Source of the DNA: an uncultured Bacteroidales bacterium
Lineage (GTDB): Bacteria > Bacteroidota > Bacteroidia > Bacteroidales > P3
Assembly (NCBI GenBank): GCA_905234665.1
Contig: CAJOIV010000007.1
Location: forward strand, 5,690 to 60,812
DNA length: 55,123 bases
Reading direction: 5' to 3'
Shown here: positions 37,467 to 45,532 of the stretch, piece by piece
Position numbering within the stretch: the first letter of the stretch is position 1
How the letters are laid out: every line of letters begins with the position of its first letter
Made by a program: the position numbers and the translations under genes
The notes under the pieces: generated by a model
What the model was told of the DNA's origin: nothing
The model's database searches: none
Seen by the model: the letters and a program-made list of their open reading frames with translations, nothing else

Positions 37467-39023
37467 TTACTTTTTTCCTTTCATTAGTTCAACAAATGGA
37501 TTGAAATAGCCGTCGGCCTTGAGGGTGACGCCGTCGAGGCCCTTGCCGCCGTTCTTGGGGCGTTTCACGTCGGCGAAGATACCTTTCTCCAACGCGGTGA
37601 AGAGACCTTCCTTGACCATGGCGGCGAGGAGGTCGGTGGCGTCGTTGAGCACCTTCTTGGCACGGTTGCGGATGATGCCGTCTTCCTTGAACTCGACCTC
37701 TTCGCCGATACTCTTCATGTTGTTGAAGATATACTTGGCGTTCTCGATGGAGAGGTAGCGGTCGCTCATGAAGGGGGTGTGGATGGCCTCGGTGGGCATG
37801 CCCAGCAGCTGAAGGCCCTGGTGCGTCCACTGACCGATGATGTTGAAGAGGCAATCCTGCAGGTGACCGCGGAAGATGTTGCCCGTCATGAATTTTGTCG
37901 GGGGCATGTATTTCAGCGGCGCTTTGGGGAATATCTCACGCAACATCTGCGCCTGGGCCAGCTCGTAGAGGAAACCGTTCTCCAGCATGGGGTCCATCTC
38001 GAAGGCGTGGCCGAGACCCATCTGCTCTTCGGGCAGGCCGGCCAGCAGGGCCAGCTGCTCGTTGATGAAGTCGGAAGCCAGCACCGTGTGGGCCTCTTCG
38101 AAGGCGTCGGCGGTGGTGAGGTAGTTGTCCTCACCGGTATTGATGATGACACCCGCAAAGCCGTTGATAATGCGGCTGAAGTATTGGTCAATCAGCGTGC
38201 GCTGCATGTTGATATCGCGGAAGAGGATGCCGTAGAGGGCATCGTTGAGCATCACGTCCAAGCCTTCGAGCGCACCCATGGCGGCGATTTCCGGCATGCA
38301 GAGACCCGAGCAGTAGTTGCAGAGGCGGATGTAGCGGCCCACCTCTTCGCCCACCTCGTCGAGAGCTTTGCGCATGATGCGGAAGTTCTCCTGGGTGGCG
38401 AAGGTGCCGCCGAAACCCTCGGTGGTGGCGCCGTAGGGCACATAGTCCAGCAGGCTCTGGCCCGTGGTGCGGATAACGGCGATGATGTCGGCTCCCTGGC
38501 GGGCGCCGGCCTGGGCCTGGACAACGTCCTCGTAGATGTTGCCCGTGGCCACGATGATATAGAGATACGGCTTCGAGCCTTCGCCCACATTCTTGATAAA
38601 GTCCTCGCGTTTGTGGCGACGGCTGCGGATACGGGCTATGCTGGCCTCTATGTAGGGCATCAGGGCCTTGGTCTGCTCCTCCTGTTTCATGACAGGATAC
38701 TGGGTGATGTCCAGCTTGCCGGCACACATTGCCTCGGCGATTTCCTGAGGGGACTTGCCCGTAGCCAGCACGGCGTTGCCCATAAAGAAGCACACGCCCT
38801 GACCCAGGAGGCCTTTGCTCTTCAGTTCGTCGACAACGATATTGGGCAGGGGCACCTCGTTGGCGTCGATGCCGTCGATACCCAGCAGGCGGCAGATCGT
38901 GCGCTCCACCGCAACGGTGGTATAATTGCCCACAAAATCCTGCACCTGGTCGGCAATTTGCCTTGCCAAACCCCTCGCCTGCTCTACTTTTTTGAAATCA
39001 AGACCGACTTTACTTGCTTGCAT
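37467..39023 (-). CDS. kamD: Lysine 5,6-aminomutase alpha subunit
   Basis: 518 residues, the expected length of the TIM-barrel subunit. Characteristic stretches include GKSPQEIAEAMCAGKLDITQYPVM, IIAVIRTTGQSLLDYVPYG and YCSGLCMPEIAAMGALEGLDVMLNDALYGILFRDIN. Binds adenosylcobalamin and PLP with KamE and converts beta-lysine (or D-lysine) to the 3,5- (or 2,5-) diamino acid in the cytoplasm. First gene of the unit, preceded by a consensus promoter at 39122-39152. No reactivating factor genes adjoin it. Confidence 0.94.
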   Translation of the reverse strand: MQASKVGLDFKKVEQARGLARQIADQVQDFVGNYTTVAVERTICRLLGIDGIDANEVPLPNIVVDELKSKGLLGQGVCFFMGNAVLATGKSPQEIAEAMCAGKLDITQYPVMKQEEQTKALMPYIEASIARIRSRRHKREDFIKNVGEGSKPYLYIIVATGNIYEDVVQAQAGARQGADIIAVIRTTGQSLLDYVPYGATTEGFGGTFATQENFRIMRKALDEVGEEVGRYIRLCNYCSGLCMPEIAAMGALEGLDVMLNDALYGILFRDINMQRTLIDQYFSRIINGFAGVIINTGEDNYLTTADAFEEAHTVLASDFINEQLALLAGLPEEQMGLGHAFEMDPMLENGFLYELAQAQMLREIFPKAPLKYMPPTKFMTGNIFRGHLQDCLFNIIGQWTHQGLQLLGMPTEAIHTPFMSDRYLSIENAKYIFNNMKSIGEEVEFKEDGIIRNRAKKVLNDATDLLAAMVKEGLFTALEKGIFADVKRPKNGGKGLDGVTLKADGYFNPFVELMKGKK

Positions 39024-39121
39024 AGTTCTCTTTTCGTTGCTTATAATTATCAGTTATACAATCATTAATGCCATCCGCAAGCCGTCTCCACGCCGTAACG
39101 CGGGACGCACTTTCGAACATG

Positions 39122-39152
39122 CAAAGATAACACTTTTTTCCCAATCCACAAA
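39122..39152 (-). promoter_or_regulatory. Promoter of the kamD-kamE-atoA unit
   Basis: On the minus strand TTTG (39152 to 39149), 19 nt, TATCTTTG (39129 to 39122): exact Bacteroidetes consensus, about 99 nt before the kamD ATG. Confidence 0.85.
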
Positions 39153-39364
39153 GTTTTTTCGTCCACCGCCCAATTTTTCTGGCCGCCTTGCCCTGCGGGC
39201 AGAAACCTTGCTAATCACGAGAACCTCTTTCCGCCTGCGGCGGGAGCCGTTCCCCGCAGGGCGTTTGACCCAAGGCCCTGCGAGATTTCGCGGTCCCTGC
39301 CGTGGGGAATACGCAGACAGGCTCCCGCAGGATTGTGGGAGCCTGTCGTATTCTTCTGTGGGGG
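39153..39364. other. Intergenic region between rng and kamD, GC-rich stems and a 17-bp hairpin
   Basis: No gene seen. It contains several short GC-rich stems (for example CCTGCGG/CCGCAGG around 39230-39270) and, next to the rng stop, a strong hairpin: GACAGGCTCCC (39316-39326) with GGGAGCCTGTC (39337-39347), extended by GAATAC/GTATTC (39307-39312 and 39348-39353) across a 3-nt bulge. Probably the rng terminator or an RNA-stability structure; no T-run follows on the minus strand. Confidence 0.55.
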
Positions 39365-40915
39365 TCAGAGAGAGATCTCGTCGCCCTGGGCGTTGATGAA
39401 TTTGTACTCGATGAGGCCGAGCTGCTCGGAGGGCTTTACAGAAAGGCGCATACGGTATTGGCGCGCCCACTTGCGGCGGATGCTGCGGAACCCCTTGGTG
39501 AGGTAGGCGTAGACATAGGGATGGGCGATAACGGTGAGGCGGCGCTCGTTCTGTGAGGTGCTGAGGTAGCGCAGGTTGGACTCGATTTCGTCGACGACCA
39601 TAAAGCTGGACTTAATGGTGCCAGTGCCTTCACAGAGGGGGCATTTCTCCTGCACTTCGACCTCGACGGCGGGACGCACGCGCTGGCGCGTTATCTGCAT
39701 GAGGCCGAACTTACTGAGAGGCAGGACAGTATGGCGGGCCTTGTCGCGCTTCATCTCGGAGCAGACATATTCGTAGAGTTGCTTGCGGTGCTCGGCTTTC
39801 TGCATGTCGACAAAGTCAATGATGACGATGCCGCCGAGGTCGCGCAGACGCATCTGGCGGACAATCTCTTTGGCCGACTCGAGGTTGACCTGCAGGGCGG
39901 TATCCTCCTGGCCGGTGCCAGCCTTGAAGTGATTGCCGCTGTTGACGTCGATGACGTGCATAGCCTCGGTGTGCTCGACATAGAGGTAGACGCCTGAGCG
40001 GATGGTGACGATGCGGCCAAAGGCGCGACGGATGTCGCGCAGAACGCCGAACTGCTCGAAGATGGGTGTCTCCATCTTGTAGTGTTTGACGATGTCGGCC
40101 TTGTCGGGGGCGATGGAGGCTATGTAGTCGCGCACCTCGTTGTAGGTGTCTTCGTTGTCGACGTAGACGGTGGAGAAATCGTCGTTGAGGGCGTCGCGGA
40201 TGATGGCGGAGGCGGCGCCGACTTCGGAGACAAGTTTCTGCGGGCCATTGATGCGCTTGAGGCGGTCGGTCATGCTCTGCCAACGGTTCATGAGCTGGCG
40301 GAGGTCGGTGTCGAGTTCGGCGACATCCTTGCCTTCGGCAATGGTGCGGACGATGATGCTGAAATTCTCGGGTTTGATGCTCTGCATGAGCCTGCGGAGA
40401 CGTCCGCGTTCCTCTTTGCCTTTAATCTTCTGCGAGATGGCGACACTGTTGCCGAAGGGAGTGAGGACGAGGTAGCGCCCTGCGAAGGAGATGTCGCCCG
40501 TCAGTTTCGGGCCTTTGGTGGAGATGGGTTCTTTGGCCACCTGCGTGAGGACAAGCTGGCCGACTTTGAGGACATCGTTGAGGTTGCCGTTCTTTTCCAT
40601 GACGGGCTCTATCTTGAAGTCCTTGAGGGTGCGTGCCGAGGCGTCGCCGTTCATGGCAAGGCGGAGGTATTTGTCGACAGACTTGTAGTCGAGGCCCAGG
40701 TCGAGGTAGTGCATGAAGCCGTCCTTGTCCTCGCCCACGTCGACGAAGGCGGCATTGAGTCCGGGCATGATTTTCCGCACCTTGCCTATATAAACGTCCC
40801 CCACTTGTATTTTGCTGTCGTGGGCTTCCTTGTGGAGCTCGACAAGCTGTTTGTCTTCGAGGAGCGCTATCTGGACGCCCTCGTCAGTGGTTGATATGAT
40901 GAGTTCTTTATCCAT
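39365..40915 (-). CDS. rng: Ribonuclease G (Rne/Rng family)
   Basis: 516 residues. An N-terminal S1 domain (about 35-125, VGDVYIGKVRKIMPGLNAAFVDVG), then the RNase H-like catalytic region with the metal-binding aspartates in HVIDVNSGN and IIDFVDM, and the Zn-link CPLCEGTG. It lacks the long RNase E scaffold, so RNase G is the better name. Processes rRNA and mRNA 5' ends in the cytoplasm. A perfect inverted repeat lies just upstream of the start (40929-40979). Confidence 0.95.
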   Translation of the reverse strand: MDKELIISTTDEGVQIALLEDKQLVELHKEAHDSKIQVGDVYIGKVRKIMPGLNAAFVDVGEDKDGFMHYLDLGLDYKSVDKYLRLAMNGDASARTLKDFKIEPVMEKNGNLNDVLKVGQLVLTQVAKEPISTKGPKLTGDISFAGRYLVLTPFGNSVAISQKIKGKEERGRLRRLMQSIKPENFSIIVRTIAEGKDVAELDTDLRQLMNRWQSMTDRLKRINGPQKLVSEVGAASAIIRDALNDDFSTVYVDNEDTYNEVRDYIASIAPDKADIVKHYKMETPIFEQFGVLRDIRRAFGRIVTIRSGVYLYVEHTEAMHVIDVNSGNHFKAGTGQEDTALQVNLESAKEIVRQMRLRDLGGIVIIDFVDMQKAEHRKQLYEYVCSEMKRDKARHTVLPLSKFGLMQITRQRVRPAVEVEVQEKCPLCEGTGTIKSSFMVVDEIESNLRYLSTSQNERRLTVIAHPYVYAYLTKGFRSIRRKWARQYRMRLSVKPSEQLGLIEYKFINAQGDEISL

Positions 40916-40928
40916 TCTATATATAAAG

Positions 40929-40979
40929 AAAACAAATTACACCGGTAGACGTTTGAGCCACCGAGGTGTAATTTGTTTT
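40929..40979. terminator. Perfect 15-bp inverted repeat just upstream of rng (terminator or leader hairpin)
   Basis: AAAACAAATTACACC (40929-40943) and GGTGTAATTTGTTTT (40965-40979) are exact complements around a 21-nt loop; the inner GGT/ACC can extend the stem. On the minus strand it follows the HU/29-residue-protein unit and ends 13 nt before the rng ATG (40915). As a terminator it is rich in T on the 3' side; as a leader structure it could regulate rng. Confidence 0.7.
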
Positions 40980-41047
40980 AGTTTGTAGAGTTTGAAGAAA
41001 AGGGCTGTGGCTTGAGGCCTGCGCCATGGAGGGGGCGCGTTCAGCCG

Positions 41048-41137
41048 TTATTTCTTCTTGTGTCTGTTCTTACGCAGGCGTTTTTTACGCTTGTGCGTAG
41101 ACATTTTGTGTCTCTTGTGCTTCTTTCCGTTAGGCAT
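41048..41137 (-). CDS. 29-residue basic protein, AURKAIP1/COX24 (bS22-like) family
   Basis: ATG at 41137 to TAA at 41050-41048 encodes 29 residues beginning MPNGKKHKRHKM and ending KRLRKNRHKKK. This Lys/Arg/His composition and motif match the tiny AURKAIP1/COX24-domain proteins annotated across Bacteroidetes, which associate with the small ribosomal subunit. It lies 20 bp downstream of the HU gene and upstream of the hairpin at 40929-40979, so it is likely co-transcribed with HU. The family match is from memory. Confidence 0.85.
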   Translation of the reverse strand: MPNGKKHKRHKMSTHKRKKRLRKNRHKKK

Positions 41138-41157
41138 TGTCTTACTAATTTAACTAA

Positions 41158-41442
41158 TTACTTAACGTTCTTCTTGACATCGTTGACAAATGTCTTGGCG
41201 GGCTTGAAAGCGGGGATGTAGTGAGCGGGGATGATGATGGTGGTCTTCTTCGAGATGTTACGACCAGTCTTCTCGGCGCGTTTCTTGGTGATGAAGCTGC
41301 CAAAGCCGCGGAGGTAGACGTTCTCGTTTCTGGCGAGAGCCTCTTTCACGACGCTCATGAATTCTTCGACGGTGGCCTGGATGGCGACCTTCTCAATACC
41401 GGTTTTCTGTGCGATATCCGCAACGATTTCTGCCTTTGTCAT
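41158..41442 (-). CDS. HU/IHF-family DNA-binding protein
   Basis: 94 residues: MTKAEIVADIAQKTG, then the arm region LRGFGSFITKKRAEKTGRNISKKTTIIIPAHYIPAFKPAKTF. Normal HU length and arrangement; the PAHYIPAFKPAK version of the C-terminal block is common in Bacteroidetes. Nucleoid-associated, bends DNA as a homo- or heterodimer. Upstream it has a -7 type promoter; downstream it runs into the 29-residue protein gene. Confidence 0.95.
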   Translation of the reverse strand: MTKAEIVADIAQKTGIEKVAIQATVEEFMSVVKEALARNENVYLRGFGSFITKKRAEKTGRNISKKTTIIIPAHYIPAFKPAKTFVNDVKKNVK

Positions 41443-41516
41443 ATTGCTTATAGGTTTTTATGTTTGTTAATTGTTTGATTGTTCTTTGTCCGCCTTTTAG
41501 GGCTTGAAACGGATTG

Positions 41517-41546
41517 CAAAAGTAGTAAAAAATTCGGACATAGAAA
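41517..41546 (-). promoter_or_regulatory. Probable promoter of the HU gene
   Basis: Minus-strand TACTTTTG (41524 to 41517) fits TAnnTTTG; TTTC (41546 to 41543), 18 nt upstream, is one mismatch from TTTG. Confidence 0.55.
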
Positions 41547-41646
41547 ACTTTTTTTTCTTTCCGACAGCATTTTAGGCCCACCGACCGGGCATTCCACACT
41601 AATTATCAACACATTGTGACGGAAATATTTTTTTATTGGCTGAGAT

Positions 41647-42555
41647 TCAACCTTCTGTTTCAGAGGGTGCAGAATCGGGGTTGCCGGAGGCCTGACGCGG
41701 TTTTTTCACGAAATACAAGTAGAACAAAAGAATAGCCCCGATGGTGCACCCGAGGGTCAAGGTCCAGGGGAGGCCGATGGGCTCGAACGGGTTGAAGGCG
41801 AGGGTCCCGCTGTTGTAGCAATGGCAAGCCACAACGACGACCGCGTTGTTGGCGAAATGGGCGCAGGCGCTGACGGCAATGGAGCCTGTGGTCCAGAAGA
41901 GATAGCCCAGCAGGAGACCCAGCAGCAGCCTCGGGAGGAAGCCGTACATGTCGCCGTGTGCCAACGAGAAGATCACGGCGGCAAGGAGGATGCCGACATG
42001 GCTGTTGCGGACAAGGGACTGAAGGATGGGCTGCAGGGCACCGCGGAAAAGGATTTCCTCGCAGAGGGCGGGGATGGCAGCCATGACGAGGAGCTGTAGC
42101 AACAGGTCGCCTGCCGTGGCGGGCGCAAGCAGCTGGAGCATCTTGGCAGTGAGCTCGGTGCTGGTTTTGCGCATGGACTCTTCGAGGGCGCCGAAGGTCC
42201 ACGATTCGTTCCAGGCCGAGAGCCAGTCAGTGGCGGGAATCAGCAAGACGATAATCACAATGCCCACGAGGCCGAGCGCCCAGTGGAGTCCCTCGGCATG
42301 AAAGCCAAGAGCCTGCCGTGGGTTCAGGAAGAAGAGTTTGGCGAAGAGCCACGCCGTCAGGAGAAAGCCGACCAGCTGGACCAGTCCTTCGGCCACAAGC
42401 TGGAGACGGGCGCTGCCTACCTCTCCGGCGGGCTTGACAAGGTCTGGCAGAAGAGCCAACGGCATGGCAATGAGGGAGCATGCCAGAAAAACAAGAAACA
42501 AACCGAGGAGTTGGGACAAGGGCTTGGCGTCCCTGAAGAAGAAGGATATTTTCAT
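41647..42555 (-). CDS. CPBP-family intramembrane metalloprotease (CAAX protease-like)
   Basis: 302 residues with about eight hydrophobic helices. The metal/catalytic motifs are present: EEILFRG (E-E-x-x-x-R), FSLAHG and CAHFANN. The family includes Rce1 and bacteriocin-immunity proteins; the substrate here is unknown. A Gly/Ser/Glu-rich tail ends the protein. The start lies 10 bp from the end of the tRNA-Arg gene on the same strand. Confidence 0.88.
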   Translation of the reverse strand: MKISFFFRDAKPLSQLLGLFLVFLACSLIAMPLALLPDLVKPAGEVGSARLQLVAEGLVQLVGFLLTAWLFAKLFFLNPRQALGFHAEGLHWALGLVGIVIIVLLIPATDWLSAWNESWTFGALEESMRKTSTELTAKMLQLLAPATAGDLLLQLLVMAAIPALCEEILFRGALQPILQSLVRNSHVGILLAAVIFSLAHGDMYGFLPRLLLGLLLGYLFWTTGSIAVSACAHFANNAVVVVACHCYNSGTLAFNPFEPIGLPWTLTLGCTIGAILLFYLYFVKKPRQASGNPDSAPSETEG

Positions 42556-42564
42556 AATTCTTTG

Positions 42565-42638
42565 TGACCCCGGCGGGATTCAAACCCACGACTTTCGGAA
42601 CCGGAATCCGACGTTCTATTCAGCTGAACTACGGGGCC
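42565..42638 (-). tRNA. tRNA-Arg (CCG)
   Basis: Minus strand, 74 nt without CCA. Acceptor GGCCCCG/CGGGGTC (one G-T pair), anticodon stem TCGGA/TCCGA around loop TTCCGGT giving anticodon CCG, T loop TTTGAAT, discriminator A. The CCA is not encoded, unlike the tRNA-Met in this window. Confidence 0.92.
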
Positions 42639-42717
42639 ATTGGCGTTTTGTCGGCCTTAATAACTCTCTTTTTCCTTTATTATTGTACGCCCTGTCGTTT
42701 TTTTTCAAAAAAAAATG

Positions 42718-43212
42718 TCATGCGTCGGCAAAGACCCTGCCGTCGGCGAGGGAGACATGCAGTTTTGTGTATTCGCAATGGAAGTCGTTGCGCAGCCGGT
42801 CGAGGTAGCGGCGGCTCTCCCAATGGCACATGGGGAGGTCGTGGAGGAGGCAGTTGCCGCAGGTCTCGGGGGTGGTGGCGGGGACTTCCGTCTGGGTCAG
42901 TATCCATTCGAGGCACTGGATGGTGAGAGAGCGCATATCCTCGACGGTGTAGTTACCCGTCATGATGACATACATGCCTGTCATGCAGCCCATAGGGCCT
43001 ACATAGACCACGTCGTCCTTCGCCTGCGAGTTGCGGAACCAGGTGGCCATAAGGTGCTCGAGGCTATGCATGGCAGCGGGGGCGACGGCGGGTTCACGGT
43101 TGGGCTCGGTGATGCGGAGGTCGAAGGTGGTGAAGGTCTTGTCGACACGCGAGACGTAGATTCCCGGCTTGAGGTGTGTGTGGTCGATGGTGAAACTTTG
43201 AATAACTTCCAT
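42718..43212 (-). CDS. luxS: S-ribosylhomocysteine lyase (AI-2 synthase)
   Basis: 164 residues. The metal motif H49-S-L-E-H53, the catalytic Cys76 in PMGCMTGMY and a third metal ligand in TCGNCLLHDL (Cys118) are all present, with the N-terminal FTIDHTHLKPGIYVSR typical of LuxS. Converts S-ribosylhomocysteine to homocysteine and DPD, the precursor of AI-2. Follows mtnN, whose product feeds it, by 18 bp. The stop is followed by an A/T-run hairpin-like sequence (about 42695-42717). Confidence 0.96.
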   Translation of the reverse strand: MEVIQSFTIDHTHLKPGIYVSRVDKTFTTFDLRITEPNREPAVAPAAMHSLEHLMATWFRNSQAKDDVVYVGPMGCMTGMYVIMTGNYTVEDMRSLTIQCLEWILTQTEVPATTPETCGNCLLHDLPMCHWESRRYLDRLRNDFHCEYTKLHVSLADGRVFADA

Positions 43213-43230
43213 GCTGGGGTGTATTGTGGA

Positions 43231-43893
43231 TTAAAGGTGTTCGAGGAGACTTTTGACGAAACGGAAGGAGTGCTCGCCCATGTTGGCGAGGAAAGTGTCC
43301 CACTGGGCCTGGTGGTTGTCGGTGTTGCCCGGGGTGTCGCTGATGATGCGCACGGCAAGGAAAGGCACCCCTTTGAGGCGGCAGGTGTGTGCGATGGCGG
43401 TGGACTCCATCTCGCAGGCCAGCCCCTCGGGGAAGTTGCGCTTGATGGCGGCCTGCCCCTCGCGCGAGGTGATGAACTGGTCGCCGGTGCACATCAACCC
43501 GCCCCGCACGCGGAGGCCGTCGACACCGTCGAGGGCCAGGGCAGCCTGCAGGAGACGGGGGTCGGCATCGAAGTAGAGGGGCATGCCCATAATCTGGCCA
43601 CGCTCGTAGTTGTCGCCGCAGTCGACGTCGTGGTAGACCAGACGGGTGCTCGCCACGATGTCCATAACACTCAGGGAGCTGTCGATTCCGCCGGCAAGGC
43701 CGGTGCTGACGATACAGTCGGGATGGTGAAGGTGGATGAGGTCCATGGTGCCGATGGCGGCATTGACCTTGCCGACACCGCACTGCCAAAGGACCACCTC
43801 GTTGCCGCCAATGGTGCCCTGCGGCTGCCCGCCGAGGGCGTCGCACATCTTGCGGTACTCGATGTCCATGGCCATGATGAGAGCTATCTTCAT
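43231..43893 (-). CDS. mtnN: 5'-methylthioadenosine/S-adenosylhomocysteine nucleosidase
   Basis: 220 residues from the ATG at 43893; an in-frame ATG at 43974 would add 27 residues spanning the promoter and is rejected. Motifs: MKIALIMAMDIEYR, ISTGLAGG-like IVSTGLAGGI, ME-containing CEMESTAIAHTC and VRIISDTPG (catalytic Asp). Cleaves SAH and MTA; with luxS it forms the activated-methyl recycling pair. Cytoplasmic. Confidence 0.93.
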   Translation of the reverse strand: MKIALIMAMDIEYRKMCDALGGQPQGTIGGNEVVLWQCGVGKVNAAIGTMDLIHLHHPDCIVSTGLAGGIDSSLSVMDIVASTRLVYHDVDCGDNYERGQIMGMPLYFDADPRLLQAALALDGVDGLRVRGGLMCTGDQFITSREGQAAIKRNFPEGLACEMESTAIAHTCRLKGVPFLAVRIISDTPGNTDNHQAQWDTFLANMGEHSFRFVKSLLEHL

Positions 43894-43919
43894 ATGGATG
43901 CTGTTGTTTTTTCGGAGTG

Positions 43920-43927
43920 CAAAGATA
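43920..43927 (-). promoter_or_regulatory. Probable -7 box of the mtnN-luxS promoter
   Basis: TATCTTTG on the minus strand (43927 to 43920), 27 nt before the mtnN ATG; no well-placed TTTG upstream. Confidence 0.5.
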
Positions 43928-43987
43928 GCACTTTTTTTCCAAAAAAGAGGGAAGCGTGTAATTTTTTTCCACAAACGGCGTTATTCT

Positions 43988-45529
43988 ATGGAATTACACT
44001 TGCCCATGAAACGCAAATTCCTCGCACTGCTATCCCCGCTCTTTGCCCTCGCGGCCATAACTTTGGTCATACTCCAGGTGATACAGACCAAACGGTCGGC
44101 CGAGATGAGCGACAACCTCTTCAACATCAGCGTGAACAACGCCATGGAGGATGTCTTTGCCCAACTGGACCAGATGAAGGTCGAGGATTACGTCACCCCC
44201 AAAGAGCGCTACCGCCTGCTGCGCTACCGGCGCATCGAAGAGCTGAACGAGAAGATGCAGGACATCCTGAGGGTCAACCCGGAACTGTTCTACGACGAGC
44301 GGCGCGTGCAGTTCGGCATCTCGTCGCAGGACAGCGCCTTCGTCCTGCCACAGGCACGCATCACGCCCGAGGAAAACAGCGTCATCACGCAGTACAACAC
44401 CCTCCTCGGCGCCCGCAACCGCCTGTTGAGCACCACCGACAGCCGTGAATACCAGGCCGCGCTGTCGGCCACCGGCAGCCGCATCAATATAGAGAAAGTC
44501 AACTTCCCCATGCTCGACTCCATCATCCGCGAGCAGCTCATCATCAACGGCGTGGATGTCGAGCCTCAGGTGGGCGTCATCCAGACGGGGTGCGACACCA
44601 TCCTCTACTACAGCCCGGGGGCGGACACCGCCGCCCTGCGCGCTTCGGCCTATAAGTTCAGCTTCCACGCCGGAGGCATCAGCCCGGCCAAAGAGACCTA
44701 TGTGATGCTCCTGTTCCCCTCGACCCCCATCATCCTCACCGACGACGTGAACCTCCACATGCTCTTCAGCATCTTCATGATACTCCTCATCTCGTCGCTC
44801 TACTACTTCGCCACCCGCACCATCAGCAGCCAACGCCGCCTCGACGAGATGAAGACCGACTTCATCAACAACATGACACACGAAATCAAGACCCCCATAG
44901 CCACCATCGGGCTGGCGTGCGAGATGCTGCAGGACAACACGGTGGAGAACGACTCGGCCTCGCGGCGCAACTTTGTCAACATCATCAACGAAGAGAACCG
45001 GCGCATGCGCGTCCTCATCGACACCCTGCTGCAGAGCGCCAAGATGTCGGGCAAGAAATTCACCCTCTCGCCCCGCGAGACAGACCTGAACGCCATTGTC
45101 GAGTCGGCGGCGCAGAGTTTCCATCTGGCCATCGAGAACCGCCACGGGACTATAGAGCTGGACCTGAAGCCCATCGAGGGGACGCTGTATGCCGACGAAC
45201 TGCACCTCACCAATATGGTGCACAACCTCATAGACAACGCCGTGAAGTACTCCGACAAGGAGCCCCGCATCCTCATCGGTACCGGCACTGAAAACGGGCA
45301 CGCCGTGTTGCGCGTGACGGACCACGGCATCGGCATCGCCCGCGAGGACCAGAAGCATATATTCGAGAAGTTCTACCGAGTGTCGACAGGCAACGTACAC
45401 AACGTAAAGGGGTTCGGCATCGGGCTGAACTATGTGGCCCAGGTGGTGCAACTGCACCACGGCAAGATAGCCCTCGCCAGCGAACCCGGGCAAGGTTCCA
45501 CATTCACCATCACCCTCCCACTGACATAA
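43988..45529 (+). CDS. Sensor histidine kinase (orphan)
   Basis: 513 residues from the ATG at 43988 (MELHLPMKRK); a second in-frame ATG at 44006 is equally plausible. The open frame continues upstream to 43736 but overlaps mtnN antisense and is rejected. TM1 near residues 12-30, a periplasmic sensor region of about 230 residues, TM2 near 257-280 (LFSIFMILLISSLYYF). HisKA with His298 in MTHEIKTP, N-box LIDNAVKYS, G1 VTDHGIGIAREDQKHIFEKF, G2 GFGIGLNYV. No response regulator adjoins it. Divergent from mtnN with about 94 bp between starts; convergent with the glycosyltransferase gene (3 bp apart). Confidence 0.94.
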   Translation: MELHLPMKRKFLALLSPLFALAAITLVILQVIQTKRSAEMSDNLFNISVNNAMEDVFAQLDQMKVEDYVTPKERYRLLRYRRIEELNEKMQDILRVNPELFYDERRVQFGISSQDSAFVLPQARITPEENSVITQYNTLLGARNRLLSTTDSREYQAALSATGSRINIEKVNFPMLDSIIREQLIINGVDVEPQVGVIQTGCDTILYYSPGADTAALRASAYKFSFHAGGISPAKETYVMLLFPSTPIILTDDVNLHMLFSIFMILLISSLYYFATRTISSQRRLDEMKTDFINNMTHEIKTPIATIGLACEMLQDNTVENDSASRRNFVNIINEENRRMRVLIDTLLQSAKMSGKKFTLSPRETDLNAIVESAAQSFHLAIENRHGTIELDLKPIEGTLYADELHLTNMVHNLIDNAVKYSDKEPRILIGTGTENGHAVLRVTDHGIGIAREDQKHIFEKFYRVSTGNVHNVKGFGIGLNYVAQVVQLHHGKIALASEPGQGSTFTITLPLT

Positions 45530-45532
45530 GAC

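Noticed and set aside
37779..39068. Plus-strand open frame (429 codons) opposite kamD
   Set aside because: Antisense of an unambiguous aminomutase subunit; no recognisable fold.
43736..43987. 84-codon N-terminal extension of the sensor kinase
   Set aside because: Antisense to mtnN and across both promoters; the ATG at 43988 gives a normal first membrane helix.
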